A stretch of DNA of 52,478 nucleotides, taken from contig JAUXWM010000055.1 of assembly GCA_030681375.1 (NCBI GenBank), positions 1-52,478 of the forward strand. Reading direction: 5' to 3'. Position numbers and translations under genes: made by a program. The notes under the pieces were generated by a model, which saw only the letters and a list, made by a program, of their open reading frames with translations, was not told the origin of the DNA and did not search any database. This document shows, piece by piece, positions 41,924 through 50,518 of the stretch (positions are counted from its first letter, which is position 1; the number at the start of each line of letters is the position of its first letter). This DNA is from Gallionella sp. (GTDB lineage: Bacteria; Pseudomonadota; Gammaproteobacteria; Burkholderiales; Gallionellaceae).

Positions 41924-42793
41924 ATGAAAATGGACAAAGGGTTCAAGGGATGGATCAGCGGGCTGATAGGCGTGCTGATTTTTAGCGGCTCGCTTCCCGC
42001 GACTCGGGTGGCGGTCGCCACCTTCGATCCGGTTTTTTTTACTCTGGCGCGAGCGGCGATTGCCGGTGTGCTTGCCGCATTGATCTTGCTGGTTCTGCGC
42101 CAGCCACGGCCCGCGCGCAGCGACAATCGCGCGTTGCTGGTGGTGGCGCTCGGCGTGGTGGTGGGCTTTCCGCTGCTGACGGCTCTGGCGCTACGGCATG
42201 TCAGTTCGGCGCATGCCACCGTGTTTGTCGGATTATTACCGATGGTAACGGTGATATTTGGCGTACTGCGCGGTGACAAAAATCCGCGCTGGCTGTTCTG
42301 GTTATTCTCGTTGTCGGGGAGTCTCGTCGTGGCAGGCTTTGCGATGGGGCAAGGCATCAACGTTTCGGTATTGGATGATCTGCTGATGTTGGCTGCGATT
42401 ATTGTGTGCGGCTTAGGTTATGCCGAGGGCGCACGTCTGGCACGCCGCATGGGTGGATGGCAGGTCATCTGCTGGGCGCTGGTGCTGTCGCTGCCATTGA
42501 TGTTGCCGCTGTGTCTGTGGACACTGCCCGGAAATTTTCAACAAGCCGCCTGGCCTGCATTGCTGAGCTTAGGATACGTCTCACTGTTCAGCATGCTGCT
42601 CGGATTTTTCTTCTGGTATCGTGGGCTGGCGCTCGGCGGCATCGCGTCTGTCAGCCAGCTGCAATTGCTGCAACCGTTCTTCGGGTTGGGGCTGGCAGCC
42701 GTGCTGCTTGATGAACACGTCAGCACGATGATGGTCGCCGCTGCGCTGGCGGTTGCGCTGTGCGTGGCCGGGGCAAGACGGTTTGCCACATAG
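41924..42793 (+). CDS. EamA/DMT-family transporter divergent from MocR
   Basis: A 289-aa protein with about ten transmembrane helices in two EamA repeats (GLIGVLIFSGSLPATRVAVATFDPVFFTLARAAIAGVL opens the first). The open frame extends 25 codons upstream through the operator, but ATG AAA ATG GAC at 41924, with GGAAACGGCGGGT before it, is the likelier start. It is probably exported-metabolite related and controlled by the divergent MocR protein. Substrate is unknown. Confidence 0.88.
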   Translation: MKMDKGFKGWISGLIGVLIFSGSLPATRVAVATFDPVFFTLARAAIAGVLAALILLVLRQPRPARSDNRALLVVALGVVVGFPLLTALALRHVSSAHATVFVGLLPMVTVIFGVLRGDKNPRWLFWLFSLSGSLVVAGFAMGQGINVSVLDDLLMLAAIIVCGLGYAEGARLARRMGGWQVICWALVLSLPLMLPLCLWTLPGNFQQAAWPALLSLGYVSLFSMLLGFFFWYRGLALGGIASVSQLQLLQPFFGLGLAAVLLDEHVSTMMVAAALAVALCVAGARRFAT

Positions 42794-42862
42794 GCTGTTA
42801 TTATTAAGCCATCTTGCGATGGTGCATCTGCCAACACTTGGCTCATACAAACAGGAAGCAAC

Positions 42863-43588
42863 ATGCATCCCGACAAAAATTCACTCGGCCAGCTCATAGG
42901 ATTTTCGGTTACAGGCTGGAAGCCCACAGCACGTCCGGCTCACAAGCTGTTGACGGGACGCTTTTGCAGCCTTGAGCCGCTCAATACCGCGCGACACGCC
43001 GCAGACCTGTACGCCGCCAACGCATTGGATGCCGAGGGGCGGAATTGGACATATCTTCCCTATGGCCCATTTGATTCGCTTTCATCCTATAGCAATTGGG
43101 TGGATCAATTCAGCGCTACATCAGACCCGCTATTTTTCGCCATCGTTAGCCACGCGACCGGCAAGGCAGTGGGCGTTGCGAGCTTTCTGCGTATCGACCC
43201 TGCGAACGGCTCAATCGAAGTGGGGCATCTTAATTTCTCGCCGCTGATGCAGCGCACGGCTGTTGCAACCGAGGCCATGCACCTCATGATGAAAGAAGCT
43301 TTTGCTCTTGGTTATCGCCGCTACGAATGGAAATGCAATGCGCTGAACCTGCCCTCGCGCCAGGCGGCACAGCGCCTCGGTCTTTCGTTTGAAGGCATCT
43401 TCCGTCAGGCTGCGGTTGTAAAGGGGCATAACCGTGACACGGCCTGGTATGCCGCCATTGATAAAGAGTGGCCGGCACTGAATGAAGCATTTCAGACCTG
43501 GCTGTCTCCTGAAAACTTCGATGACGCGGGGGAGCAGCGTGTTGCGCTGCCCAAACTTACTGAATCTATACTCGTCAGTCGGGGGTAA
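42863..43588 (+). CDS. GNAT acetyltransferase (RimJ/RimL-like)
   Basis: A 241-aa protein, longer than usual GNATs because of a 45-residue lead. GRFCSLEPLNTARHAADLYAANALDAEGRNWTYLPYGPFDSLSSY begins the domain, SIEVGHLNFSPLMQRTAVATEAMHLMM is the acetyl-CoA site, and ALNLPSRQAAQRLGLSFEGIFR is motif B. AGGAAGC precedes the ATG. Substrate is unknown. Confidence 0.86.
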   Translation: MHPDKNSLGQLIGFSVTGWKPTARPAHKLLTGRFCSLEPLNTARHAADLYAANALDAEGRNWTYLPYGPFDSLSSYSNWVDQFSATSDPLFFAIVSHATGKAVGVASFLRIDPANGSIEVGHLNFSPLMQRTAVATEAMHLMMKEAFALGYRRYEWKCNALNLPSRQAAQRLGLSFEGIFRQAAVVKGHNRDTAWYAAIDKEWPALNEAFQTWLSPENFDDAGEQRVALPKLTESILVSRG

Positions 43589-43678
43589 TGCGAAATGTCC
43601 AGCAGGATTGCGCTGAATGATGAACGCACTCGTCGGATCGAGTTGTCAGTTTAAACGAAGACATAGAAGGAGTAAGCC

Positions 43679-43993
43679 ATGGAACCCTGCAAGGTTGTTT
43701 TCGATTTGCTGGCGTGGCAGGAGGCCATGCCCGGCGCTCGCTTCAAGGTGTTTGGCGATGGGCGGAAGCAGATGCGCCTTCTCGAACTCACCTCCGAGTT
43801 TGTTGAGCCGGACTGGTGCGAAAAGGGCCATGTCGGTTTCGTGCTTCAGGGCGAACTGGAAATCGATTTCTACGGAAAGATCGTACGTTATGGAGAGGGC
43901 ACTGGCATCTTCATTCCACAGGGCACACCGACCAGACATAAGGCACGTTCCATCACACCGACTGTTCTGCTTTTTCTGGCGGAAGATGTTTGA
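43679..43993 (+). CDS. Small cupin-domain protein
   Basis: A 104-aa single-domain cupin. WCEKGHVGFVLQGELEIDFYG is motif 1 and GEGTGIFIPQGTPTRHKARS is motif 2. Metal ligands are partly visible (Glu68-Gln-Gly region, His94). AAGGAG eight nt before ATG sets the start. Function is unknown. Confidence 0.8.
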   Translation: MEPCKVVFDLLAWQEAMPGARFKVFGDGRKQMRLLELTSEFVEPDWCEKGHVGFVLQGELEIDFYGKIVRYGEGTGIFIPQGTPTRHKARSITPTVLLFLAEDV

Positions 43994-44012
43994 ACGGACA
44001 AAAGCATTAACG

Positions 44013-44126
44013 TGAAACTCGCGTAGCGAGACTTTGTCCCTCTCGCCCGCTTGCGGGAGAGAGCTGGAGAGAGGGAAACGGACATGCCGAGTTTCATTAT
44101 CAGGGGTGGCACATTCGCCATGCCCG
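44013..44126. repeat. Dispersed palindromic repeat, copy 2
   Basis: Between the cupin and PhzF genes. It begins TGAAACTCG (44013-44021) and its reverse complement CGAGTTTCA lies at 44088-44096, enclosing a CTCTCGCCCGC/GCGGGAGAG palindrome. The tail TTCATTATCAGGGGTGGC...GCCATGCCCG follows. Copy 1 at 1053-1170 has the same blocks. Because a copy lies in the core region, the repeat is native to this genome rather than brought in by the island. Confidence 0.75.
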
Positions 44127-44143
44127 TTTGGAGAAAAACCTGA

Positions 44144-45061
44144 ATGAGCAAACCGAAGTTTTTCATCACCGACGTATTCACCAGCCAACGCTATGGCGGG
44201 AATCAACTGGCTACCTTCGTGGATTGCGAGTCGCTGTCTGATCGCGAGATGCAGCAGATCGCGAAGGAGATCAATTTTTCCGAGACGACGTTCATCACCT
44301 CGCGCCAGCCGCGAGACGGCGGCTATGACGTGCGCATCTTCACGCCGAATACCGAGGTGGAATTCGCCGGTCATCCGACGCTGGGTACGGCACATGTTAT
44401 TCGCAATAAGTTGCACCTGAGCGATGCTGACGAAATCACGCTTAATCTGCCCATCGGCAGGATACCTGTCACCTTTGAGCAAGTGCCATCAGCCGCGCCC
44501 ATGTTGTGGATGAAGCAGGCGGCGCCCAAATTCGGCAAGCAGTTGGAAGACAACACTGTGGCGCGAGTGTTGGGTATCGAGCCGTCCGACATTGATGGCG
44601 ATTCTCCGATAGCAGAAGTCTCGACCGGTTTCCCGACTATTGTTGTGCCGCTGAAAAATCGGGACGCATTGAAGCGCGTGCAGATCAACAAGCAGCAATA
44701 CTTCACGCTGGTTAGTGATGCATGGGCAAAGCTCATTCTGGTGTTTTGCCGGGAAGGCTACGAGTCTGGACAGAGCCTGAGCGTCCGCGTGTTTTGCGAC
44801 TATTACGGCATACCTGAAGATGCCGCCACGGGCAGCAGCAATGGCAGTCTTGCTGCCTATCTGGCGCATCATCGGCTATTGGGTTCGTCGAGCATAGACG
44901 TGACCGCAGGGCAGGGCTACGAAATGGGACGGCCATCTACTCTGGCGTTGCGCACCCGCGATACTCAAGGTGAGATTGCAGTGTTTGTGGGCGGGAGCGT
45001 GGTCGATGTCGCCGATGGCGTGTGGAGTCATGCTCTCGATTTGCGAAACGAGAAAAGTTGA
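44144..45061 (+). CDS. PhzF-family isomerase/epimerase-like protein
   Basis: A 305-aa protein. The first domain begins KFFITDVFTSQRYGGNQLATFVD and contains the catalytic Glu47 in INFSETTFI. NTEVEFAGHPTLGTAHVI is the PhzF signature, repeated as EDAATGSSNGSLAAYL in the second domain. The group catalyses proton-shift isomerisations (DHHA in phenazine synthesis), but no phenazine genes are here and most members have unknown substrates. GGAG precedes the ATG. Confidence 0.88.
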   Translation: MSKPKFFITDVFTSQRYGGNQLATFVDCESLSDREMQQIAKEINFSETTFITSRQPRDGGYDVRIFTPNTEVEFAGHPTLGTAHVIRNKLHLSDADEITLNLPIGRIPVTFEQVPSAAPMLWMKQAAPKFGKQLEDNTVARVLGIEPSDIDGDSPIAEVSTGFPTIVVPLKNRDALKRVQINKQQYFTLVSDAWAKLILVFCREGYESGQSLSVRVFCDYYGIPEDAATGSSNGSLAAYLAHHRLLGSSSIDVTAGQGYEMGRPSTLALRTRDTQGEIAVFVGGSVVDVADGVWSHALDLRNEKS

Positions 45062-45077
45062 TTTGAAAGGAGCGTAC

Positions 45078-45899
45078 ATGAGCCAAAAACAAAATCCGCT
45101 ATCCACCATCGCCCCTTGGGATCTGGTTGCCTGCGGTTATGCCGAAACTACCATGCACATATTGGCGCATTACGCCGAAGAGGCGATAGCCGCCTGCAAG
45201 CTCAAACGGGGTGCGTCGATACTGGATGTCGCCTGCGGCCCCGGCACGCTTGCGCTCATGGTTGCACGAGAGGCTGGCACCGTGCACGGCATCGATTTCT
45301 CCGAAGCCATGCTCGATATCTTTCGGTAACACGTTGAGTGCGCAGGTCACCAGAACATTGCTATCCGGCACGGCGATGCGCAAGCGCTCCCTTATGCAGG
45401 TGAGATGTTTGACGCAGCGTTCTCGATGTTCGGGCTGATGTTCTTTCCAGACCGGAACAAAGGCTTTGCGGAAATCTATCGCACGCTAAAGCCGGGCGGC
45501 TCCATTGCGGTAAGCAGTTGGGCACCACTGGATCAATCGCCCGCCATGCAGATGATGTTTGGCGCTTTGAAAGCCATCAAACCCGACCTGCCGGAACCGC
45601 AACGGGCAGTAACCACTTTGGAAAACCCCGATGTCTTCAAACAGGAATTGCTGAATGCCGGATTCCGGGATGTGAAAATTCAATGCATCACCAAGGCGGC
45701 ATTTCCGGTCGAGTCCATTGCTGTGTTTTGGGGTGATATGGTGAAGGGCAGCGCCCCGATCCAGATGCTGAAAAAAAGCATGGGTGAAACTGCATGGCTA
45801 GAGCAGGAAATCCTGGCGATTAAATATCTCGAAGAGAATCTGCCATCCGTGCCCACTACGCTTTCGTCCGATGCCTGGCTGGGATTGGGGATCAAGTAA
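45078..45899 (+). pseudogene. Class I SAM methyltransferase with an in-frame stop
   Basis: One continuous frame of 273 codons interrupted only by TAA at 45327-45329 (codon 84). Before it, SILDVACGPGTLALMVAREAG is the SAM-binding motif I and IDFSEAMLDIFR is motif post-I. After it the family sequence goes on without shift (AGHQNIAIRHGDAQALPYAGEMFDAAFSMFG, LKPGGSIAVSSW). AAAGGAG eight nt before ATG supports expression. A single substitution would restore the gene, so this is a very recent pseudogene, a sequencing error or a read-through case. Confidence 0.8.
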
Positions 45900-46278
45900 C
45901 TGATCAAACCTGCTTTTGGTCGAGCGCTGCACGTCACGAGGGTCTGCTTTCGGGCAGTATATTTGCAAGGTTGTCTGGCAGCAATGTCTCGATTACGGCA
46001 CGTCACGGCTCATTGGGGTGAGTATCCGCTATGAATTCCATTGCGGAAATTCGCAGCACGATTAAACTAAGAACTTGGTCATCTGCAAGGTGCCAGGAAC
46101 AGTCCGTCGAGGTGTAAAATATCCAGCAAGAAAGCTGTCGTTCGTGCCACATAACGAGGTATCATCATCGGGTGCATTGTCTACGGATGACTCGTGCGAT
46201 AGGGGCAGAATATTCCCGTCAAACATCTGCATCAAAGCTAGATGCAATACCGCACTAAATCACTGAGGAAAATGGGCA
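45900..46278. other. Intergenic region, possible transposase remnant
   Basis: About 380 nt separate the broken methyltransferase from the ParA-like gene. From 46031 a short frame reads MNSIAEIRSTIKLRTW, which resembles the N-terminus of IS66-type TnpA (IR-x-TI-x-L-x-x-W), then stops. Nothing else is recognised. The base composition shifts to A+T rich here. Confidence 0.35.
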
Positions 46279-47220
46279 ATGGCAAAAAGAATTAGCATCA
46301 TAAACTTTAAAGGTGGTGTTGGGAAAACGACTCTTTCATTTCAGTTTGCGTCGGGTCTTGCTAGATTCCACAATGCACGTGTTTTGCTCGTTGATCTTGA
46401 TCATCAAAGCAGCCTCTCAATTGTCTGTTTAACGGGACAAGTATGGCAAAATATCGTAAATATGAATCGTACAATTAATGAAGTATTTAAGCCGTTTATT
46501 GGGCAAAGTTACCAATTTCCAGACAGTTCAATTATTGAGCGTAATGCAATAAAACAAGTACACAACCGCCTCTATGAAAATCTCGACATAGTTCCAGCAA
46601 GCCTTCAATTGGATGATATTGAGATAGACCTTACTTCCTCACATCACGGAAATGCAATTCATTCTGAATGGGATAAAAGGACGTTGATTTGCAGGTGGCT
46701 TGAGGAATCGAACATCGATAATGAATATGACTACATTATTTTCGATTGCCCACCTGCGACAAAAATAGTCTCGCAAAATGCTATAGCAGCGAGTCATGGT
46801 TACATAATTCCAGTTATACCTGAGTCTGTCATGGAGCGTGGTGCTCCACATTTACACCATATGATTACGAATGGTATTGATATGAGGCTAAAAGCGCTTG
46901 CTGCAATGGGGAATCGGCGATCGATGCACGTACCAGATACAAAACTAGTTGGCTTAGTCATAACCCGTATCAGAACACATGGAGCTGCGCATTCTGGATA
47001 TACGGATGATCATACAGCGCACCTAGCTTCAATTCAAAGAACTTGGGGGGCTATGTTGATCAAGCCTTATATCGAAGAAGGAACTGGAGTATCTCAGGCT
47101 TTGGACGAAAGTGTACCTGTATATGAACGTAGTTGGACGCAAAATATTGGTGGACGAGGACTCAATACCGCATATGAAAAACTAACAACTGCTTTGAAAA
47201 GTCGCATTGACGCACTATGA
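46279..47220 (+). CDS. ParA-like (AAA_31) ATPase
   Basis: A 313-aa protein. Walker A is FKGGVGKTT (residues 10-18), switch DLDHQSS and Walker B IIFDCPPATK. It ends in KPYIEEGTGVSQALDESVPVYER, a ParA-type tail. GAGGAAAA precedes the ATG. It overlaps the next gene by 4 nt, but that gene has no ParB HTH. It therefore need not be a segregation system; ParA-like ATPases also occur in defence and conjugation modules. Confidence 0.82.
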   Translation: MAKRISIINFKGGVGKTTLSFQFASGLARFHNARVLLVDLDHQSSLSIVCLTGQVWQNIVNMNRTINEVFKPFIGQSYQFPDSSIIERNAIKQVHNRLYENLDIVPASLQLDDIEIDLTSSHHGNAIHSEWDKRTLICRWLEESNIDNEYDYIIFDCPPATKIVSQNAIAASHGYIIPVIPESVMERGAPHLHHMITNGIDMRLKALAAMGNRRSMHVPDTKLVGLVITRIRTHGAAHSGYTDDHTAHLASIQRTWGAMLIKPYIEEGTGVSQALDESVPVYERSWTQNIGGRGLNTAYEKLTTALKSRIDAL

Positions 47221-47708
47221 CAAATCAACAAAATGAATCATTAAATTTTGATTGTGCACAAGAGTCACCAGATGCAAGGGTAGACGATGTTGAGCTTGCA
47301 TGTTTTTTACGAAATTTAGCGACACTTTACAAGTCACCATTAACTGGCAATCCTGCATTGAGCAATGCACTAGGTGAGCTTGCGTCATGGGTCGCGAAAA
47401 GAAGTAGTGTTACAAAGAAACCCTCTAAATCAGTTGGTAATAAGTCGAAGCTTATACCTTCGTTGGATTTGTCCCAACTAAAAAATTTAGATGCCAAATC
47501 TATCGAAGATTTTTTGTTGGATGAGACAAGAACTAAACTTGAATTGATTGAGCTTGCTTTCGTCAGGTTCTCTATACCGCGTTCTAGATTAAATCGGACT
47601 AAAACGTCAGCAGTGCGTGAAACCATTAAAGCCGCGCTACTACATGAAGGTTCTATAAAAATTATCTCACAAGAAGCTGCAAAGGATGGGGGAAATCGCA
47701 ACTCTTAG
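47217..47708 (+). CDS. Small partner of the ParA-like ATPase, unknown function
   Basis: A 163-aa protein with no recognised domain. It has an acidic N-terminus (residues 1-35), a helical middle (ELACFLRNLATLYKSP, LGELASWVAKRSS), a basic patch around residues 75-90 (KKPSKSVGNKSK), and a C-terminal segment with RFSIPRSRLNRTKTSAVRETIKAALLHEGS, which could be a small helix-turn-helix. Its ATG overlaps the stop of the ParA-like gene, as for ParA partners. Confidence 0.6.
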   Translation: MTNQQNESLNFDCAQESPDARVDDVELACFLRNLATLYKSPLTGNPALSNALGELASWVAKRSSVTKKPSKSVGNKSKLIPSLDLSQLKNLDAKSIEDFLLDETRTKLELIELAFVRFSIPRSRLNRTKTSAVRETIKAALLHEGSIKIISQEAAKDGGNRNS

Positions 47709-47840
47709 TTGGCTCTGATCAAATAGAGATTAATTGTGGTTGTTAGATTCATAGTAGAAAAGGTATTAAGCATGGCGGTTGCTTAACGCATAATTACGCA
47801 TGGTTGAGAAGCCGTCAACCCTTCCATTTCTAACCAAAAT

Positions 47841-49400
47841 ATGCAAATGGCCATCAAAACAAAATTAATCGAAATTTTCAAATCTAGGGGCGCAGGACCT
47901 TTTCTTTTTATTGGCTCAGGATTTTCGAGACGATATTTGGGACTGGAAGACTGGAGAGGCTTGTTAAGCAGATTTTGCGTAGCCGGAAGTCCGTTTGAAT
48001 TCTACCTGGCTAGTGCAAACGGAGATTATCCGACAGTCGCTAGATTATTAGCGGAAGATTTTAACAAATATTGGTGGAATGCTGAAGAATATAAGAGTAG
48101 CGTTTCGCGACATAAGAGCAAGGTAACCAATATCACCTCGGCTCTCAGAATCGAGGTATGTAATTATCTTTCATCGCTTGACCAAACGAAGGCCAAACAC
48201 TCCGAATATGCGGCAGAAGTAGAGCTACTTTCTAGCCTAAATGTCGATGGGGTAATAACAACCAATTGGGATACTTTCATCGAGCAAATATTTCCAGATT
48301 ACAAGACGTACATTGGGCAAAACGAGCTGTTATTTTCAAATCCCCAAGAAATTGGTGAGATTTATAAAATTCATGGCTGTTCGACAGTGCCAAACTCTTT
48401 AGTCTTAACCAATGAAGATTATGATCAATTCAATGATCGAAATGCATATCTTGCAGCAAAGTTAATTACGATTTTTGTTGAGCACCCGATTGTATTTCTT
48501 GGCTACTCTTTATCTGATCAAAATATCACTCAGCTGTTACGTGCAATATCGTTGTGTATTGGCAAGGAAAATATTGAACAGCTTCGACGTAATTTGATTT
48601 TTGTACAGCGTCAAAGTGCTGGTGAGGAAGCCAACATGTCGGATACGTACGTAACGATTGACGGTGTCCAGATACCACTCGTACTAATTAAGACAACTAG
48701 TTGGACGCCAATCTACGAATCGTTGGGTGCTACAAAACGCAAGATACCAGCGCGGATTTTACGATATTGCAAAGAACAGTTATATGAGCTTGTTCAGTCG
48801 GCTGAACCTGAAAAAAAATTATGCGTTGTCGATATCGATGCGATTGATCACAATGAAGATGTTGAGTTCTTGGTCGGTGTTGGAGTTGCATCAAGCCACG
48901 AAAATGGCGTTTCGGATATAGGTTATGCGGGTATCGAAACTAAAGATTTGATTTTGGATTTGCTGCATGAAAATTCTGGATATGGTGCACAGCAAGTCTT
49001 GGATAATGTAGTAAGGCGCGCAGGTAGGAATACGAAAAACGTCCCAGTTTTCAAGTATCTTCGGGAGATCGGAATCAATAACGCTGATGACTATAATAAA
49101 AGCGGTCTTGCACTCGATAAATGGGTTAATCGAGATGTGAAGGATTTTCGCGTAAAAATGTATGCCGCGCCATTTTTTAGGAAATATCGCCACCAGACAA
49201 TAAAAGAAGTGATTGACGGTTGCACGCCTGAAAACGCCTCTGCTTATATTCCTTTCATTTCCAAAGACAAGATCGATCTAGAGGTTCTCAAAGACTTTTT
49301 AATCAAAAATCAGGATAAGCTTGATAATGAAATCTCAAGCTACGCTAGCAACTTTCGAAAGCTCGCGGCTTTATATGACAAGTTAAGGTGGGGCTGGTAA
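47841..49400 (+). CDS. SIR2-domain protein, probable anti-phage NADase
   Basis: A 519-aa protein. Residues 1-300 are a SIR2-like domain: GSGFSR (25-30) for NAD binding, T-T-N-W-D (140-144), catalytic His178 in KIHG, and LGYSLSD (220-226). No zinc-Cys cluster is seen, as in the bacterial SIR2_2 defence type rather than deacetylases. The remaining 220 residues (about 300-519) form an unrecognised C-terminal domain, likely the sensor. Such proteins kill infected cells by NAD+ loss. A second ATG lies two codons in. No Shine-Dalgarno is seen. Confidence 0.78.
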   Translation: MQMAIKTKLIEIFKSRGAGPFLFIGSGFSRRYLGLEDWRGLLSRFCVAGSPFEFYLASANGDYPTVARLLAEDFNKYWWNAEEYKSSVSRHKSKVTNITSALRIEVCNYLSSLDQTKAKHSEYAAEVELLSSLNVDGVITTNWDTFIEQIFPDYKTYIGQNELLFSNPQEIGEIYKIHGCSTVPNSLVLTNEDYDQFNDRNAYLAAKLITIFVEHPIVFLGYSLSDQNITQLLRAISLCIGKENIEQLRRNLIFVQRQSAGEEANMSDTYVTIDGVQIPLVLIKTTSWTPIYESLGATKRKIPARILRYCKEQLYELVQSAEPEKKLCVVDIDAIDHNEDVEFLVGVGVASSHENGVSDIGYAGIETKDLILDLLHENSGYGAQQVLDNVVRRAGRNTKNVPVFKYLREIGINNADDYNKSGLALDKWVNRDVKDFRVKMYAAPFFRKYRHQTIKEVIDGCTPENASAYIPFISKDKIDLEVLKDFLIKNQDKLDNEISSYASNFRKLAALYDKLRWGW

Positions 49401-49432
49401 CAGCGTGCCAGTGAATTGGCGGCTGGATTGCT

Positions 49433-49457
49433 GACATTCGCCAAAGACCGCAATGTC
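49433..49457. repeat. Hairpin after the SIR2 gene
   Basis: GACATT-CG and CG-C-AATGTC, with one extrahelical C, form a hairpin with a loop of about 9 nt, 33 nt after the SIR2 stop. No T-run follows, so it is a weak terminator candidate. It could also be part of the boundary of the insertion element that follows. Confidence 0.45.
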
Positions 49458-49566
49458 TCGGGGGACTAAACCGCTCCGCGGTATGGGCGCTCCGTAGCTG
49501 CATCTGTGGTAGGTTTTAAGCGTGTAAGTAGTTGACATCAAAGTTCTATTGCTTAAGTTGGGAATT

Positions 49567-49587
49567 GAGGCAATCCGCCTCGTTTTT
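49567..49587 (+). terminator. Short GC hairpin with T-run before the recombinase gene
   Basis: GAGGC-AATCC-GCCTC followed by GTTTTT. It lies 18 nt before the recombinase ATG and would limit read-through from outside, or could be the hairpin at the rolling-circle terminus of the element. The stem has 5 pairs, so strength is moderate. Confidence 0.5.
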
Positions 49588-49604
49588 CGACAAGGAGCAG
49601 GATC

Positions 49605-50480
49605 ATGAACTCAACGCTTGAAACGATTTCTCCGTTGCGCCAACGCTTTCTCGATGAAATGCGGATGCGCAAACTCTCCCCCAAGACCCAGAGCGGTTAT
49701 ATCCGCACCGTCAGCCGGTTTTATGGCTGGCTGGGACGCTCGCCCGACACCGCAACCGTCGAAGATTTGCGACGTTATCAACTGCATCTGGTTGACCAGG
49801 GTATTTCGCCTATCTCACTTAACGTGACGATTACCGGACTGAAGTTCTTTTTCGACAGCACCCTTGATCGCCCAGAGTTAATGCGACATATGCATCCGGT
49901 GCATACCCCGCGCAAGATTCCGGTGGTCTTAAGTCCGGAAGAAGTCGCACGACTGATCTGCGCTGCTGGAAGTTTAAGAAACCAGACCGCGTTGGCGGTA
50001 GCCTACGGTGCAGGGTTGCGCGTCAGCGAGGTCGTCGCACTGAAGGTCAGTGACATCGATAGCCAGCGTATGGCGCTGCGTATCGAACAGGGCAAAGGCA
50101 GTAAGGATCGCTACGCGATGCTGTCGCCTGTGCTGCTGGAGAACCTGCGCACTTGGTGGCGCACTGCCCGTGCCAATGGCTGGATGCTTAACGGGGGGTG
50201 GCTGTTTCCCGGCCAGGATCCCGCCGATCCGATCACCGCACGACAGTTGGGTCGAGCTATCCATGAGGCGGCCAAAGTCGCGCAAATCGACAAACGCGTT
50301 TCGATGCACACGCTGCGTCATTCCTTTGCCACACATTTGCTTGAGCAGAAGGTGGATATCCGGGTGATTCAGGTGCTGCTCGGGCACAAGAAACTGGACT
50401 CCACTGCGCTTTATACTCAGGTGGCAACCAAACTTCTGCGCGAAGTGGTCAGCCCGCTGGATGGCCTGCCGCCGGTATAG
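49605..50480 (+). CDS. Tyrosine recombinase of the IS91-type element
   Basis: A 291-aa protein. An N-terminal SAM-like DNA-binding domain (FLDEMRMRKLSPKTQSGYIR) is followed by the catalytic domain: Arg139 (GAGLRVSEV), Lys164 (GKGSKDR), His235-x-x-Arg238 (HTLRHSFATH), His261 (LLGHKK) and nucleophile Tyr270. All six residues are present, so it should be active. AAGGAG eight nt upstream of ATG. Only 38 nt separate it from the transposase gene. Confidence 0.92.
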   Translation: MNSTLETISPLRQRFLDEMRMRKLSPKTQSGYIRTVSRFYGWLGRSPDTATVEDLRRYQLHLVDQGISPISLNVTITGLKFFFDSTLDRPELMRHMHPVHTPRKIPVVLSPEEVARLICAAGSLRNQTALAVAYGAGLRVSEVVALKVSDIDSQRMALRIEQGKGSKDRYAMLSPVLLENLRTWWRTARANGWMLNGGWLFPGQDPADPITARQLGRAIHEAAKVAQIDKRVSMHTLRHSFATHLLEQKVDIRVIQVLLGHKKLDSTALYTQVATKLLREVVSPLDGLPPV

Positions 50481-50518
50481 ATCGAATGTAGATTAGGATT
50501 GTCGTGTAGATCACGATC

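Noticed and set aside
46031..46117. IS66 TnpA start at 46031
   Set aside because: About 16 residues resemble the family N-terminus and the rest is absent. Too short to annotate as a gene, so only noted within the intergenic entry.
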